Assembly: GCA_964347975.1 (NCBI GenBank)
Contig: CAYGAY010000010.1
Location: 22,067-86,066 of the forward strand
Source: Bin87 sp964347975
Lineage (GTDB): Bacteria; Chloroflexota; Dehalococcoidia; Lucifugimonadales; UBA3495
Direction: 5' to 3'
DNA length: 64,000 nt
Part shown: piece by piece, positions 25,710-34,427 of the stretch
How the letters are laid out: every line of letters begins with the position of its first letter
Position numbering within the stretch: position 1 is the stretch's first letter
Notes under the pieces: generated by a model
Seen by the model: only the letters and a program-made list of their open reading frames with translations
What the model was told of the DNA's origin: nothing
Database searches by the model: none
Translations under genes and position numbers: made by a program

Positions 25710-25833
25710 CGTACCCACTTTCCGGACACTGTCATTGCGAGCGATGCGCGGCAATCTCGTCGCCGGAGCAAACGTCGCTCACCCATCGAGATTGCCGCGT
25801 CGCTCCGCTCCCCGCAATGACAAACTGGGTACG
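25710..25833. repeat. MITE-like inverted-repeat element, copy 1
   Basis: The ends are CGTACCCACTTT and its near complement AAACTGGGTACG. Inside them lies a second inverted pair, GTCATTGCGAGCG... and ...GCAATGAC, plus GGCAATCTCG / CGAGATTGCC. About 124 bases, no coding capacity. Related elements are at 41864-42041 and 45402-45553, and half of one at about 47205-47240. Confidence 0.75.
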
Positions 25834-25951
25834 CATCAGCGAAAGGCGCAAGGCCAAGCCCCGCGCGTCGATATGATATGATAGCCTCACATTGATTCTC
25901 GTGTCCCAACAGGGCAATCGACACCATCGCTACCGGAGGGATGAGGTTACG

Positions 25952-26374
25952 ATGCCGCGACTGACGCCGCAGGAGATTGACGCGTATCTCGAAGGCCCCC
26001 ACGTGGCCCACTTCGCGTCCATCCGGGAAGATGGCACTCCTCACATTTCGCCCGTTTGGTACCAATGGGCGGACCGCAAAGTCACCGTCGTTTCCGGTGA
26101 TTCGGCAGTCAAAACCCGCAACGTGCGCCGCAACCCCAAGGTCGCCATCTCAGTTGCTACCGACGAATGGCCTTACCAATACGTTATCCTCGAGGGCAAG
26201 GCCACCGTGCGCAGCGACAATCTGAAGGAAGCGGTCCGCAGCATATTCTCCCGCTACGAGGGCGACGAACGAGGCGAACAGGACGCCGCCGAATTGACTG
26301 AGGGCGACCAGAAGCTGGTGGCCATCGAGATAGACGTGAATCGCGTCCTGTCGTGGAAAGGCATTGACCAGTAA
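25952..26374 (+). CDS. PPOX-class F420-dependent or FMN-binding protein
   Basis: A 140-residue split-barrel protein of the pyridoxamine-5'-phosphate-oxidase-like superfamily, F420-dependent subgroup: HVAHFASIREDGTPHISPVW at the N-terminus, VVSGDSAVKTRNVRRNPKVA around residues 50-70, YVILEGKATV near 86, and VNRVLSWKG at the C-terminus. Such proteins bind F420 or FMN and reduce or oxidise small ligands such as biliverdin or quinones. It overlaps the next gene's probable start by a few bases, suggesting coupled expression with the FAD oxidoreductase. Confidence 0.85.
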   Translation: MPRLTPQEIDAYLEGPHVAHFASIREDGTPHISPVWYQWADRKVTVVSGDSAVKTRNVRRNPKVAISVATDEWPYQYVILEGKATVRSDNLKEAVRSIFSRYEGDERGEQDAAELTEGDQKLVAIEIDVNRVLSWKGIDQ

Positions 26375-27581
26375 CGTGATCGGTCAGGAAATCCGGCCCA
26401 GCGACTCGATACCCGCAGCGGTGGACGCCGTCATCATCGGCGGCGGCGTCATGGGCTGTGCCATCCAATACAACCTGGCGCAGCTGGGCATCACCAACAC
26501 CGTACTCCTGGAACGCGACGTAATCGGCTCCGGCAGCACCGGCCGTTCCCAAGCCATTTGCCGGATGCACTATTCCAACCGAATAACCACCCAACTGGCC
26601 TGGCACAGCCTACAGGTATTCGCCGATTTCGACGCCAGGGTGGGCGGTACGTCGGGTTTTGTGAATACCGGCTATCTGGTGGTCGTGAACGAGGCCGATC
26701 AGGGCGGCCTGGAGCGCAACGTCGCCATGCAGCAGGAGCTGGGTGTGCCCACCTCCGTGGTTAGCCGGGACGATCTGGCCCGGCTGGCTCCGATGGTAAC
26801 TCTGCACGACGACGAACGCGCGGCTTGGGAACCGGAATCAGGTTACGCGGATCCCTACCAGGTCACCGTGGCTTACGCTGCCCGGGCACGGGAGGCCGGC
26901 GCCAGCATTGTGACGCGCAACGCGGCCCAGGGCATCGAGACGAATGGCGGGCGTGTCCAAGCGGTCACTACCGTAAACGGCGACCGTATCGCTACCGACG
27001 CCGCCATCGTGGCGGCCGGCCCCTGGTCAAAGCAGCTACTGGCCGGCGTCGGGGTTGACGTGCCGCTGTTACCCGTGCGTCACCAGGTCGCCACTGTCGC
27101 TCGCCCGGTCGAAATAGTACCGCATCATCCCACGGTGGGGGACATCAGCCAGTCTTTCTCCTTCCGACCCGACGGCGCCAATTTCACCACCATGGGGTTC
27201 GGCGACGACGAGGAACAGCCAGACCCCGAAGTTTATCCCCAGGGAGTGGACATTTCCGAGGCGGCATCGGCCCGGGCCCGTCTGGGCCGCCGTATCCCCG
27301 GCATGGCGAACTGCTACTATCGCGGCGGCTGGTCCGGCCTGTTCACCACTACCCCCGACTGGCATCCCATACTGGACGCGGTGCCCGGTGTGGATGGCCT
27401 GTTCTGCGCCGTGGGTTTCAGCGGCCACGGCTTCAAGCTGTCGCCGGCCATCGGCAAAGCCATGGCCGAACTGGTAGCCGACGGCGGCGCCCGGGACGTT
27501 GACCTGAGGCCACTGAGATTCAGCCGGTTCGCTGAGGGGGACCTCCTGGAATCCAGCTACCGCTACCGGGTGCTGGCGTAA
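26364..27581 (+). CDS. FAD-dependent oxidoreductase, sarcosine-oxidase-beta/DAO type
   Basis: About 400 residues with an N-terminal dinucleotide-binding fold (AVIIGGGVMGCAIQYNL, LLERDVIGSGSTGRS), the DAO-family middle (GYLVVVNEADQ, WEPESGYADPYQVTVAYA) and C-terminal GGWSGLFTTTPDWHPIL, VGFSGHGFKLSPAIGKA. It resembles the beta subunit of heterotetrameric sarcosine oxidase and dimethylglycine dehydrogenase, enzymes that demethylate N-methylglycines. The start is uncertain (TTG 26364 or GTG 26376). Beside the glycine cleavage genes, it fits a route from sarcosine or dimethylglycine to glycine and one-carbon units. Confidence 0.85.
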   Translation: MTSNVIGQEIRPSDSIPAAVDAVIIGGGVMGCAIQYNLAQLGITNTVLLERDVIGSGSTGRSQAICRMHYSNRITTQLAWHSLQVFADFDARVGGTSGFVNTGYLVVVNEADQGGLERNVAMQQELGVPTSVVSRDDLARLAPMVTLHDDERAAWEPESGYADPYQVTVAYAARAREAGASIVTRNAAQGIETNGGRVQAVTTVNGDRIATDAAIVAAGPWSKQLLAGVGVDVPLLPVRHQVATVARPVEIVPHHPTVGDISQSFSFRPDGANFTTMGFGDDEEQPDPEVYPQGVDISEAASARARLGRRIPGMANCYYRGGWSGLFTTTPDWHPILDAVPGVDGLFCAVGFSGHGFKLSPAIGKAMAELVADGGARDVDLRPLRFSRFAEGDLLESSYRYRVLA

Positions 27582-27600
27582 GCATGGCCCGAGTGCGCTG

Positions 27601-28560
27601 ATGACCGCAACGGGTTTGCTGTCGCCGAACCAAATCTACCAGGGCGACGCCAGGGCGCTGCTGGAGCGGGTGGAGCCGGAATCGGTGGCGCTGAGTTTCT
27701 GGTCGCCGCCGTACTGCGTCGGCAAGTCTTACGAGGCCGGGCTGGACTTTGCGGGGTGGTCGGACCTACTGCGGGAGACCATTGCCGGTCATTTCGCCGT
27801 TATCACGCCGGGTGGTTTTCTGGGCGTGAACATCGCCGACATTCTGGCCTTTGAAGACCCCGATATGCCGCGCATCCAGGCGGATAACGTCAGCGCCAAG
27901 AAGGTGAAAATCACGCGGGAACAAGTCCTGGCTGCCCAGAGGGCCAACCCCGGTTTTGACAAGTATCAACTGGCGGCGCTGCTGGGATGCAGCGAACAGA
28001 CCATCGACCGGCGGCTGAAAAACAACAACGCGCGGGGCGGCAAGTACGCGCCTCAAACCAGAGTGAAACTTACCGCCGGCCTCATTGAGCAGTGGGCCGC
28101 CGACGCCGGCTTTTACCTGTACGACCGGCGGGTGTGGGTCAAGGACCCTTGCTGGGAAAACAGCCGTTGGCACAGCCTGTCGTACCGCGCCGTGGACGAG
28201 TGGGAACACCTGCTGATTTTCTGGAAACCGGGCATAACGGTGGTGGACCGGGAACGGCTGAATGCCGGCGAATGGGCGGAATGGGGTTCGCGGGCGGTGT
28301 GGCAAATCCCGTCGGTGCGTTCCAACAACGCCCACGAATCGCAGTTTCCGGTAGAATTGCCCCGCCGGATGATAAAGTTGCTCACGGAGCCGGATGACCT
28401 GGCGCTGGACTGCTTTGTGGGCAGCGGCACCACGGCGATTGCGGCGATACAGGAGGGCCGGCGGTTTATGGGCTTTGACATTAACCCGGAGAGCGTGCGG
28501 CTGGCCGGGCGGCTCGCGGCAGATGCGTTAACCATAACCGGGCGGTTGGCGGTATCATAG
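27601..28560 (+). CDS. DNA methyltransferase, beta class (N4-cytosine or N6-adenine)
   Basis: A 319-residue amino-methyltransferase with permuted motif order: catalytic motif IV S35-P-P-Y38 (LSFWSPPYCVGKSY) at the N-terminus, a central variable region, and SAM-binding motif I near the C-terminus (LALDCFVGSGTTAIAAIQEG, FMGFDINPES). S-P-P-Y favours N4-cytosine methylation. The variable part includes a helix-turn-helix-like stretch (QLAALLGCSEQTIDRRLK, about 121-138), unusual within such enzymes and probably part of target recognition. No restriction enzyme is adjacent; two PaREP1/HEPN-like genes follow. Confidence 0.88.
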   Translation: MTATGLLSPNQIYQGDARALLERVEPESVALSFWSPPYCVGKSYEAGLDFAGWSDLLRETIAGHFAVITPGGFLGVNIADILAFEDPDMPRIQADNVSAKKVKITREQVLAAQRANPGFDKYQLAALLGCSEQTIDRRLKNNNARGGKYAPQTRVKLTAGLIEQWAADAGFYLYDRRVWVKDPCWENSRWHSLSYRAVDEWEHLLIFWKPGITVVDRERLNAGEWAEWGSRAVWQIPSVRSNNAHESQFPVELPRRMIKLLTEPDDLALDCFVGSGTTAIAAIQEGRRFMGFDINPESVRLAGRLAADALTITGRLAVS

Positions 28561-28594
28561 CGTCGCACAGGCTGCGATTCCGGCGGAGACTCCC

Positions 28595-28951
28595 ATGCTG
28601 ACCCACGAGCAAACCAAAACCGCCTACGACCTGCTGGCGCAGGCCGACGTGGCTTTTGACGCCGGCGATGAAATCCTCGGTTCCCGGAAGCTCTGGGAGG
28701 CTTTCGCGGATGCAATGAACGCCATCGCTCGGAAGCGAGGGCTGCCGCCGTGCCGCGATGACGATGACATCCGCCGAGTGCTGAAGCAGATAGCTAATGA
28801 AGAGATAGACTATCTTTCCCTGGCAGTGCGCTTTCATGCCGCCCTCCGGTTTCGCCGGGCGGCTGCGAAAGACGGCCCGGAGGATTACGAAGTCGAGTTT
28901 ATAGCGCCGGAAATACCGGGCATTATCGACGACCTATTCGCGCTGGCCTGA
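28595..28951 (+). CDS. PaREP1/HEPN-like helical protein 1
   Basis: A 118-residue, all-helical acidic protein: AYDLLAQADVAFDAGDEILGSRKLWEAF, then an Arg/Asp segment with RKRGLPPCRDDDDIRRVL. The pattern 'A-x-x-x-F-x-x-G-D-x-x-x-x-S-x-K-L-W-x-A' is shared with the protein at 36306 and is typical of PaREP1-like HEPN relatives. It starts 35 bases after the methyltransferase and five bases before the next family member. Function unknown. Confidence 0.65.
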   Translation: MLTHEQTKTAYDLLAQADVAFDAGDEILGSRKLWEAFADAMNAIARKRGLPPCRDDDDIRRVLKQIANEEIDYLSLAVRFHAALRFRRAAAKDGPEDYEVEFIAPEIPGIIDDLFALA

Positions 28952-28956
28952 CTGCC

Positions 28957-29319
28957 ATGAATCCTTACGAACACGCCGGACAGGCCCGGTACTTGCTGAG
29001 CGTCGTTAGCCATCCCCTAGCTGCCTCCAACCGGCAACTTCTTTCAGAAATATTGTGGGGCGCTGCTACCCAAATGGTCAAATCCGTCGCTAAAGCGCAT
29101 AACCTCCGGAACAACAGCCATCGCGCCTTGTTCCGCGCCGTTAGCCGGATTGATACTCGTCTGGCGCCAAACCAGGGCCTGATGCTCGACTTCAACTCGG
29201 CTGAGGAGCTGCACGTGAATTTTTACGATGGCGATATGGGTGATGTGGAATTTGAGGAACGCCGCGACGCCACCATCCGATTTGTTGCTAAAATGCAGCG
29301 CATACCAGCCACGCCCTGA
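28957..29319 (+). CDS. PaREP1/HEPN-like helical protein 2
   Basis: A 120-residue helical protein. SEILWGAATQMVKSVAKAHN (about 28-47), NNSHRALFRAVSRI and AEELHVNFYDGDM align by eye with the 36306 protein (SEKLWGAAAHAMMAVAQQRG, GAHRTMINAARQI, AQHFHSNFYNGTM). The conserved H...H-x-N-F-Y-x-G-x-M block may form the functional site. It lies immediately after family member 1 and ends 25 bases before gcvPA. Confidence 0.65.
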   Translation: MNPYEHAGQARYLLSVVSHPLAASNRQLLSEILWGAATQMVKSVAKAHNLRNNSHRALFRAVSRIDTRLAPNQGLMLDFNSAEELHVNFYDGDMGDVEFEERRDATIRFVAKMQRIPATP

Positions 29320-29344
29320 CCTCCCACCAACGGAGCAATCCCGA

Positions 29345-30670
29345 ATGTCCGCCAACTTTCAATCCCACTACATACCCAACACCATTGCCGAGCAGGAGGA
29401 GTTGCTCTCTGCCATCGGCCTGCGTCAGATAGACGACCTGTTTGAGGACATCCCCGACGGCTATCGCAATCCGCCGCTGGAACTGCCCACGCCGATGTCG
29501 GAGCTGGAGATTCAGCGCGAGTTGGGCGAGATGGCCGCGCGCAACCGGCCGTTGAGCAGCGGCCCTTCTTTCCTGGGCGCCGGCTGCTATCATCACTTCA
29601 TTCCCTCCATCGTCAAGGCGGTGATGACCCGGGGCGAGTTCCTCACGGCATACACGCCTTACCAGCCCGAAGTGTCTCAGGGCACGTTGCAGGTGATTTT
29701 CGAGTTCCAAACGATGATTTCTGCTCTGTACGGCATGGAGGTGGCCAACGCCGGTATGTACGACGGCGCCACCAGCCTGGCCGAAGCGGTGCTGATGGCC
29801 TGCCGCGTTACCCGGCGGCAGCAGGTTATCGTCAGCGATACGGTGGCTCCCGCTTACCGGCAAGTCATCGCCACCTACTGCCAGGCCCAGGGTATCGCCA
29901 TCGACGTCATGCCCACTGCCGCCGCACCCGGAGCCGTTACCGAGGCCACCGCCGGCATCGTCGCCCAGTACCCCAACTTTTACGGCGGCCTGGACGACTT
30001 GTCGGCATTGGGCGAGGCAGCCCACGCCGACGGCGCGCTGCTGGTGGTCTCCGCCGACCCCCTGGCCATGGGGATGCTGCGTCCTCCCGGCGAGTTCGGC
30101 GCCGACATTGTAACGGGAGAAGGCCAGCCCATCGGGATTCCGCCCTCTTTCGGCGGGCCGTACTTGGGGCTGTTCAGCTGCCAGCAGCAGTACATCCGCC
30201 AGATGCCCAGCCGCCTGGTGGGTCGCACCACCGATACCGAGGGGCGCGCCGGCTACGTCCTCACCCTGCAAACCCGGGAGCAGCATATTCGTCGCGAGCG
30301 CGCCACGTCCAACATTTGCACCAACGAAGCACTGTACGCTCTGGCGTCGGCCATCTACCTGGCGGCCATGGGACGCCACGGCCTGCGGCAGGTTGCCGAA
30401 TTGTGCTACCACAAAGCCCACTATGCCGCCGCCGGCATCGCGAAACTGGATGGATACTCTCTGCCCCAATCGGGCGAGTTTTTCCAGGAGTTCGTCGTCT
30501 CATGTCACAAACCGCCTGGGGAGGTCAATCGCCAGTTGATGGAACGCAACATCCTGGGGGGACTGGACGTGAGCGACCGCTTTGATAACGGGATGCTCCT
30601 CTGCGTCACCGAGATGAATTCCCGCGCTGATATTGATGCCCTCGTCGCCGGCCTGGAAGCGGTGAAATAA
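29345..30670 (+). CDS. gcvPA: glycine dehydrogenase (decarboxylating) subunit 1
   Basis: A 441-residue N-terminal-half subunit of the two-subunit P protein. Markers are YIPNTIAEQEELLSAIG at the start, SFLGAGCYHHFIPSIVKAV, TAYTPYQPEVSQGTLQVIFE, MYDGATSLAEAVLMA and RRERATSNICTNEALYALA. With GcvPB it binds PLP, decarboxylates glycine and loads the aminomethyl group on H protein. The ATG at 29345 is chosen because the family begins here; an upstream in-frame extension overlaps the previous gene. Confidence 0.96.
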   Translation: MSANFQSHYIPNTIAEQEELLSAIGLRQIDDLFEDIPDGYRNPPLELPTPMSELEIQRELGEMAARNRPLSSGPSFLGAGCYHHFIPSIVKAVMTRGEFLTAYTPYQPEVSQGTLQVIFEFQTMISALYGMEVANAGMYDGATSLAEAVLMACRVTRRQQVIVSDTVAPAYRQVIATYCQAQGIAIDVMPTAAAPGAVTEATAGIVAQYPNFYGGLDDLSALGEAAHADGALLVVSADPLAMGMLRPPGEFGADIVTGEGQPIGIPPSFGGPYLGLFSCQQQYIRQMPSRLVGRTTDTEGRAGYVLTLQTREQHIRRERATSNICTNEALYALASAIYLAAMGRHGLRQVAELCYHKAHYAAAGIAKLDGYSLPQSGEFFQEFVVSCHKPPGEVNRQLMERNILGGLDVSDRFDNGMLLCVTEMNSRADIDALVAGLEAVK

Positions 30671-30723
30671 TCACTGCGGCCCTGCGTTACCCTGACCTTG
30701 CGCAAGAAAAGAGTAGTCACCTG

Positions 30724-31314
30724 ATGAGACGGTTGCGCACCAGCTACGCGGACGATTGGGAGGACATGGGGGTCGCTGACGACCCGCGGTTCCGCGTTTT
30801 CGGTCGGTCAATAAAGCCGATCCCTGCCCTGCTGATGATCGCGGCGGGCACGGTCGTCTTCCTGGCGATTATGATCGTTAACTCTCAGGGCTGGATCACC
30901 GAAACGCGGTGGATTCGCTGGACGATAATGGGCGTGTGCTGGGCTGGCCTGACGGCCATCCTGGCGGCCTCCGTCGCTGCCCTGTTGGTAATGGCCCAAT
31001 ACCTGCGTCGTTCGCGGATCCAATTGGCTCGATTGGACGGCGCAACCCACGAGGAGGCCCTGACCGAGACCAACCGCTTCATTCGCCGGACGGTGTACGG
31101 CCGGCTGGCTTTATACGCGGTGGGTTGCGTTGGGGTATGGGTGGTGCTGGGCAGTCCGTTGATTTTCGATTGGGCCGGGCCGCTGCCCTATTTTGCAGGG
31201 TTGGCAGTGTTGTTGTCCGTTTTAGCTATCCAAGGCACTTTTGGCCGGCAGATCTGGGACCGTCTACAGCGTCTCGCCGGCGTATTCAGCCGGCGGCCGG
31301 GTCCGATGCGCTAA
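30724..31314 (+). CDS. membrane protein of unknown function
   Basis: A 196-residue protein with four or five hydrophobic segments: ALLMIAAGTVVFLAIMIV, MGVCWAGLTAILAASVAALL, LALYAVGCVGVWVVLGSP and YFAGLAVLLSVLAIQGTF. Between the second and third is a cytoplasmic-looking stretch (RRSRIQLARLDGATHEEALTE). No family recognised. It sits between the two glycine dehydrogenase subunit genes on the same strand, so it is probably co-transcribed with them. Confidence 0.65.
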   Translation: MRRLRTSYADDWEDMGVADDPRFRVFGRSIKPIPALLMIAAGTVVFLAIMIVNSQGWITETRWIRWTIMGVCWAGLTAILAASVAALLVMAQYLRRSRIQLARLDGATHEEALTETNRFIRRTVYGRLALYAVGCVGVWVVLGSPLIFDWAGPLPYFAGLAVLLSVLAIQGTFGRQIWDRLQRLAGVFSRRPGPMR

Positions 31315-31382
31315 CCCAGGATTTGACAGTTGGCAGCGGATAACGACCATGTCGAACGTAACCACGGCCAGGAGGCGTCCCT

Positions 31383-31658
31383 ATGGACCCCCGGAAGCTG
31401 TTATCCGCGCTGCACATACCCACCATGCTGCTGGGCCTGTGGTTTCTTTTCATTCAGCCCTATGTGTCCGATGCTCTCCCCGCGGAGAAAGCGCAGGGAA
31501 TCGGCATCCTGCTGGTGCTGGCCGGCCTCGCCCTTGAACCGATCAGCATCCTCGTCAACTCGATTCGACCCGAAACCATCACTCCCACCGTCCGTTTCTG
31601 CACCGACTGCGTGATCGTGGCCGCTTTGGGCACGTGGGTAGTGCTGACCACCTGGTGA
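31383..31658 (+). CDS. small membrane protein of unknown function
   Basis: A 91-residue protein with three predicted helices (HIPTMLLGLWFLFIQPYV, GIGILLVLAGLALEPISIL, VIVAALGTWVVLTTW). It follows the larger membrane-protein gene and ends 35 bases before gcvPB, which has its own AGGAG-type site. Role unknown. Confidence 0.6.
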   Translation: MDPRKLLSALHIPTMLLGLWFLFIQPYVSDALPAEKAQGIGILLVLAGLALEPISILVNSIRPETITPTVRFCTDCVIVAALGTWVVLTTW

Positions 31659-31693
31659 ACATCGCCACCTAGACAAGAGGAGAAGCCGGAACA

Positions 31694-33163
31694 ATGCTGA
31701 ACAAAGGCGGAAATCGAGACACCACCAGGCTGCTGATGGACCGGAGCGTGCCCGGCAGAGTGGGAGTTATAACGCCCGAGCTGGACGTGCCCGTTGCGCC
31801 TCTACCCAGTGGGGGCTACTTGCGCGACGACCTGCCCCTGCCCGAAGTTTCGGAGCCGGAGGTGGTGCAGTATTTCACCGCTCTAAGCCAGCTCAACTTC
31901 AGCATCGACACTCACTTCTATCCACTTGGGTCATGCACCATGAAGTACAACCCCAAGATCAACGATGAAGTGGCCTTCCTGCCCGGTTTTGCCGGCATTC
32001 ATCCCCACCAACCCGCCGAGCAATCCCAGGGCGCTCTGGATCTGCTGTACCGTCTCCAGGGTTTCCTGACCGAGGTGACCGGCATGGCCGCCACCAGTCT
32101 GGCGACCCTGGCGGGAGCCCACGGCGAACTGGGCGGTGTGCTGATGATGCGCGCCTACCATCTGGCCGGGGGTGACCGGGGACGTACCAAAATGGGCATC
32201 CCCGACAGCGCCCACGGCACCAATCCGGCGTCGGCAGCCATGGCCGGTTTCGACGTAGTCACCATCCCGTCCGACGCCGACGGCAATACCGATCTGGCGG
32301 CTCTGCGCGAGCTGGCCGGGAACGACCTGGCCGGCGTGATGATCACCCTGCCCAGCACCCTTGGCCTCTTCGACACCAATATTCTGGAGGTGTGCCGGAT
32401 CGTCCACGACTGCGGAGGGCTGGTGTACGGCGACGGCGCCAATATGAACGCCCTTCTGGGACGGGCCAAGCTGGGCGAGCTGGGCTTCGACGTTTGCCAC
32501 CTGAACCTGCACAAGACCTTCAGCACGCCCCACGGCGGCGGCGGCCCAGGCGCCGGCCCGGTGTGTTGTGGCGCAAACCTGGCCCCATACCTGGCAGCTC
32601 CCGTCGTTGACCGGACCGACGCCGGTGAATACACACTGGCCGAGCCGGAGCACAGCATCGGCAAAATCAGCGGCTTCCACGGCAACTTCGGCGTGCTGGC
32701 GCGCGCCTATACTTACATCCGCACGCTGGGCGCAGCCGGCCTGCATTCCATCAGCGGCAACGCCGTGCTCAACGCCAACTACATCATGCACGCCCTCAAG
32801 GACATTTACGCCCTGCCCTATGACCGGACGTGTATGCACGAGGTGGTCTTCTCCGCGGACCGGCAGCGGGAGCGCGGCGTAAGCGGGCTGGAGGTGGCGA
32901 AGCGCCTGCTGGACTATGGTTTCCACGCTCCGACGATGTACTTCCCCCTCATCGTCCACGAGGCGCTGATGATCGAGCCAACGGAATCTGAGACCAAGGA
33001 AACGTTGGACGCGTTCATCGACGCCCTCCGGGCCATCGACGCCGAGGCGACGATGGAGCCGGAGACGGTCCAGCATGCGCCTCACACTACGCCGGTGTCG
33101 CGGCTGGACGAGGCTACGGCGGCGCGACGGCCGGTGTTGCGGTGGGAAGCGGCAGCGGGTTAG
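31694..33163 (+). CDS. gcvPB: glycine dehydrogenase (decarboxylating) subunit 2
   Basis: A 489-residue C-terminal-half P-protein subunit. The PLP lysine is Lys274 in HLNLHKTFSTPHGGGGPG; other markers are THFYPLGSCTMKYNPKIN, GAHGELGGVLMMRAYH and DSAHGTNPASAAMAGF. It forms an alpha2-beta2 enzyme with GcvPA. The order gcvPA-membrane proteins-gcvPB is unusual, since the two subunit genes are normally adjacent. Its stop overlaps the end of a broken ATPase gene on the other strand. Confidence 0.96.
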   Translation: MLNKGGNRDTTRLLMDRSVPGRVGVITPELDVPVAPLPSGGYLRDDLPLPEVSEPEVVQYFTALSQLNFSIDTHFYPLGSCTMKYNPKINDEVAFLPGFAGIHPHQPAEQSQGALDLLYRLQGFLTEVTGMAATSLATLAGAHGELGGVLMMRAYHLAGGDRGRTKMGIPDSAHGTNPASAAMAGFDVVTIPSDADGNTDLAALRELAGNDLAGVMITLPSTLGLFDTNILEVCRIVHDCGGLVYGDGANMNALLGRAKLGELGFDVCHLNLHKTFSTPHGGGGPGAGPVCCGANLAPYLAAPVVDRTDAGEYTLAEPEHSIGKISGFHGNFGVLARAYTYIRTLGAAGLHSISGNAVLNANYIMHALKDIYALPYDRTCMHEVVFSADRQRERGVSGLEVAKRLLDYGFHAPTMYFPLIVHEALMIEPTESETKETLDAFIDALRAIDAEATMEPETVQHAPHTTPVSRLDEATAARRPVLRWEAAAG

Positions 33164-33434
33164 AGTGAATAGCGGTGATCCAATTCGTCGATGCGGAACA
33201 CAAAGTCGGGGAGCATTTGTAAGCCTCGGCGCCATTCCGATCGGAATTGAAGAAGACACAATTGAAGGTTGTCCAAGTCGGTTATGACCAGTATTGGCTC
33301 CCTATACGGATTGCGTCGAGCAGGTTGGACTTGCCCGACGCATTGGGCCCAATGATAAACGCACGGTCACTCAACGGAATGTCAACGTCGGTGAAGTTGC
33401 GCCAGTTTTCCAGCTTCAGTCGGGTAATAATCAT
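33160..33434 (-). pseudogene. AAA ATPase (RecF/OLD-like) remnant
   Basis: From ATG 33434 the minus strand encodes MIITRLKLENWRNF, VDIPLSDRAFIIGPNASG and KSNLLDAI, the typical N-terminus of SMC/RecF/OLD-type ATPases with Walker A GPNASGKS. After about 47 residues the frame reaches a TAA at 33284-33282. In another frame, FRSEWRRGLQMLPDFVFRID to a TAA at 33162-33160 looks like the family's C-terminal region. So most of the gene is deleted and its two ends remain. It was perhaps part of a defence-type ATPase-nuclease. Confidence 0.7.
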
Positions 33435-33491
33435 AAGGCAATCTCCAGCTGCGAATGCTGATGAGCCTCTATTATAACCCGCGGGAATTCC

Positions 33492-34427
33492 CTACCCGCC
33501 CTGCTCTTCCAGCGCCTGCTGCAGCGCGTCCGGGTCGATACCGACCTCGACGCCGGCCCGTTCCTGCTGGAGCAGCATTGCCACTCTGGAGTCGCGTCCA
33601 GCCCAGCCGCGGTTCATGGCCTCCGTCATTTCGGCCAGCGTGGTGTTGGCCAACTTCATGGGCACGTCGAACTCTCGTCCCACGGCGACGGCCAGGTCAA
33701 CGTCCTTGCGGGCCAGGCGCAGGGCGAAGTCCGGCGGGTCGTAGTCGTTGATCAGGAAGTGCTGGGCCAGGCCCTCGAACATCCCACGACGGCCGCCGGC
33801 GCCCTTGCGCACCGCCAGCCACAGGGCCAACGGATCCACTCCCGCCTTAATGCCCATGGTGAAGACCTCAGCCAGCGCCGTCTGCACGATGTAGCCGGCG
33901 CAGTTGTGCACCAGCTTGGCGACGGAGCCGCTGCCGATGGGGCCGACGTAGTAGGCGGCGTCGCCGATGGAATCAAGCACGGCTTTGTGCTGGTCGAACA
34001 CGGCTTTGTCGCCGCCGACCCAGATGGCGAGACGGCCGCTGGCGGCGCCGGCCGGCCCGCCGCTCACGGGGGCGTCCAGCACGTTGATGCCCTGGGGCGC
34101 AACACGGTTGTGGATCTGCCGGATCAGCGTCGGCGAACTGGTGCTGAGATCGAAATAGGTCTTGCCGGCCGCCATGCCCGACATGATGCCGTCCTCGCCC
34201 AGGGACACCGCCTCCACTTCCACCGGCCCGGGGAGTGACGTGAACACAATATCGGTCGACTCCGCTACCGCCCGGGGCGTGTCGGCCCATATTGCGCCAG
34301 CCTCGAGGTGCGGTGTGGCAGCCTCCCGCCGGATGTCATGCACCACCATGTCGTTACCGCCGCGCAGGCAGTTGTACGCCATGCTGGCGCCCATAGTGCC
34401 CAACCCGATAAAACCAACCTTTGCCAT
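33492..34427 (-). CDS. 3-hydroxyisobutyrate dehydrogenase-type beta-hydroxyacid dehydrogenase
   Basis: A 311-residue NAD(P)-dependent beta-hydroxyacid dehydrogenase. N-terminal Rossmann motif GFIGLGTMGASMA (5-17), substrate-binding DAPVSGGPAGA near residue 118, and catalytic-Lys region VAKLVHNCAGYI near 168. The start at 34427 is preferred: AGGAG lies nine bases upstream, whereas it would touch the alternative ATG at 34436. Possible substrates are 3-hydroxyisobutyrate, tartronate semialdehyde or similar acids; the gene does not tell which. Confidence 0.92.
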   Translation of the reverse strand: MAKVGFIGLGTMGASMAYNCLRGGNDMVVHDIRREAATPHLEAGAIWADTPRAVAESTDIVFTSLPGPVEVEAVSLGEDGIMSGMAAGKTYFDLSTSSPTLIRQIHNRVAPQGINVLDAPVSGGPAGAASGRLAIWVGGDKAVFDQHKAVLDSIGDAAYYVGPIGSGSVAKLVHNCAGYIVQTALAEVFTMGIKAGVDPLALWLAVRKGAGGRRGMFEGLAQHFLINDYDPPDFALRLARKDVDLAVAVGREFDVPMKLANTTLAEMTEAMNRGWAGRDSRVAMLLQQERAGVEVGIDPDALQQALEEQGG

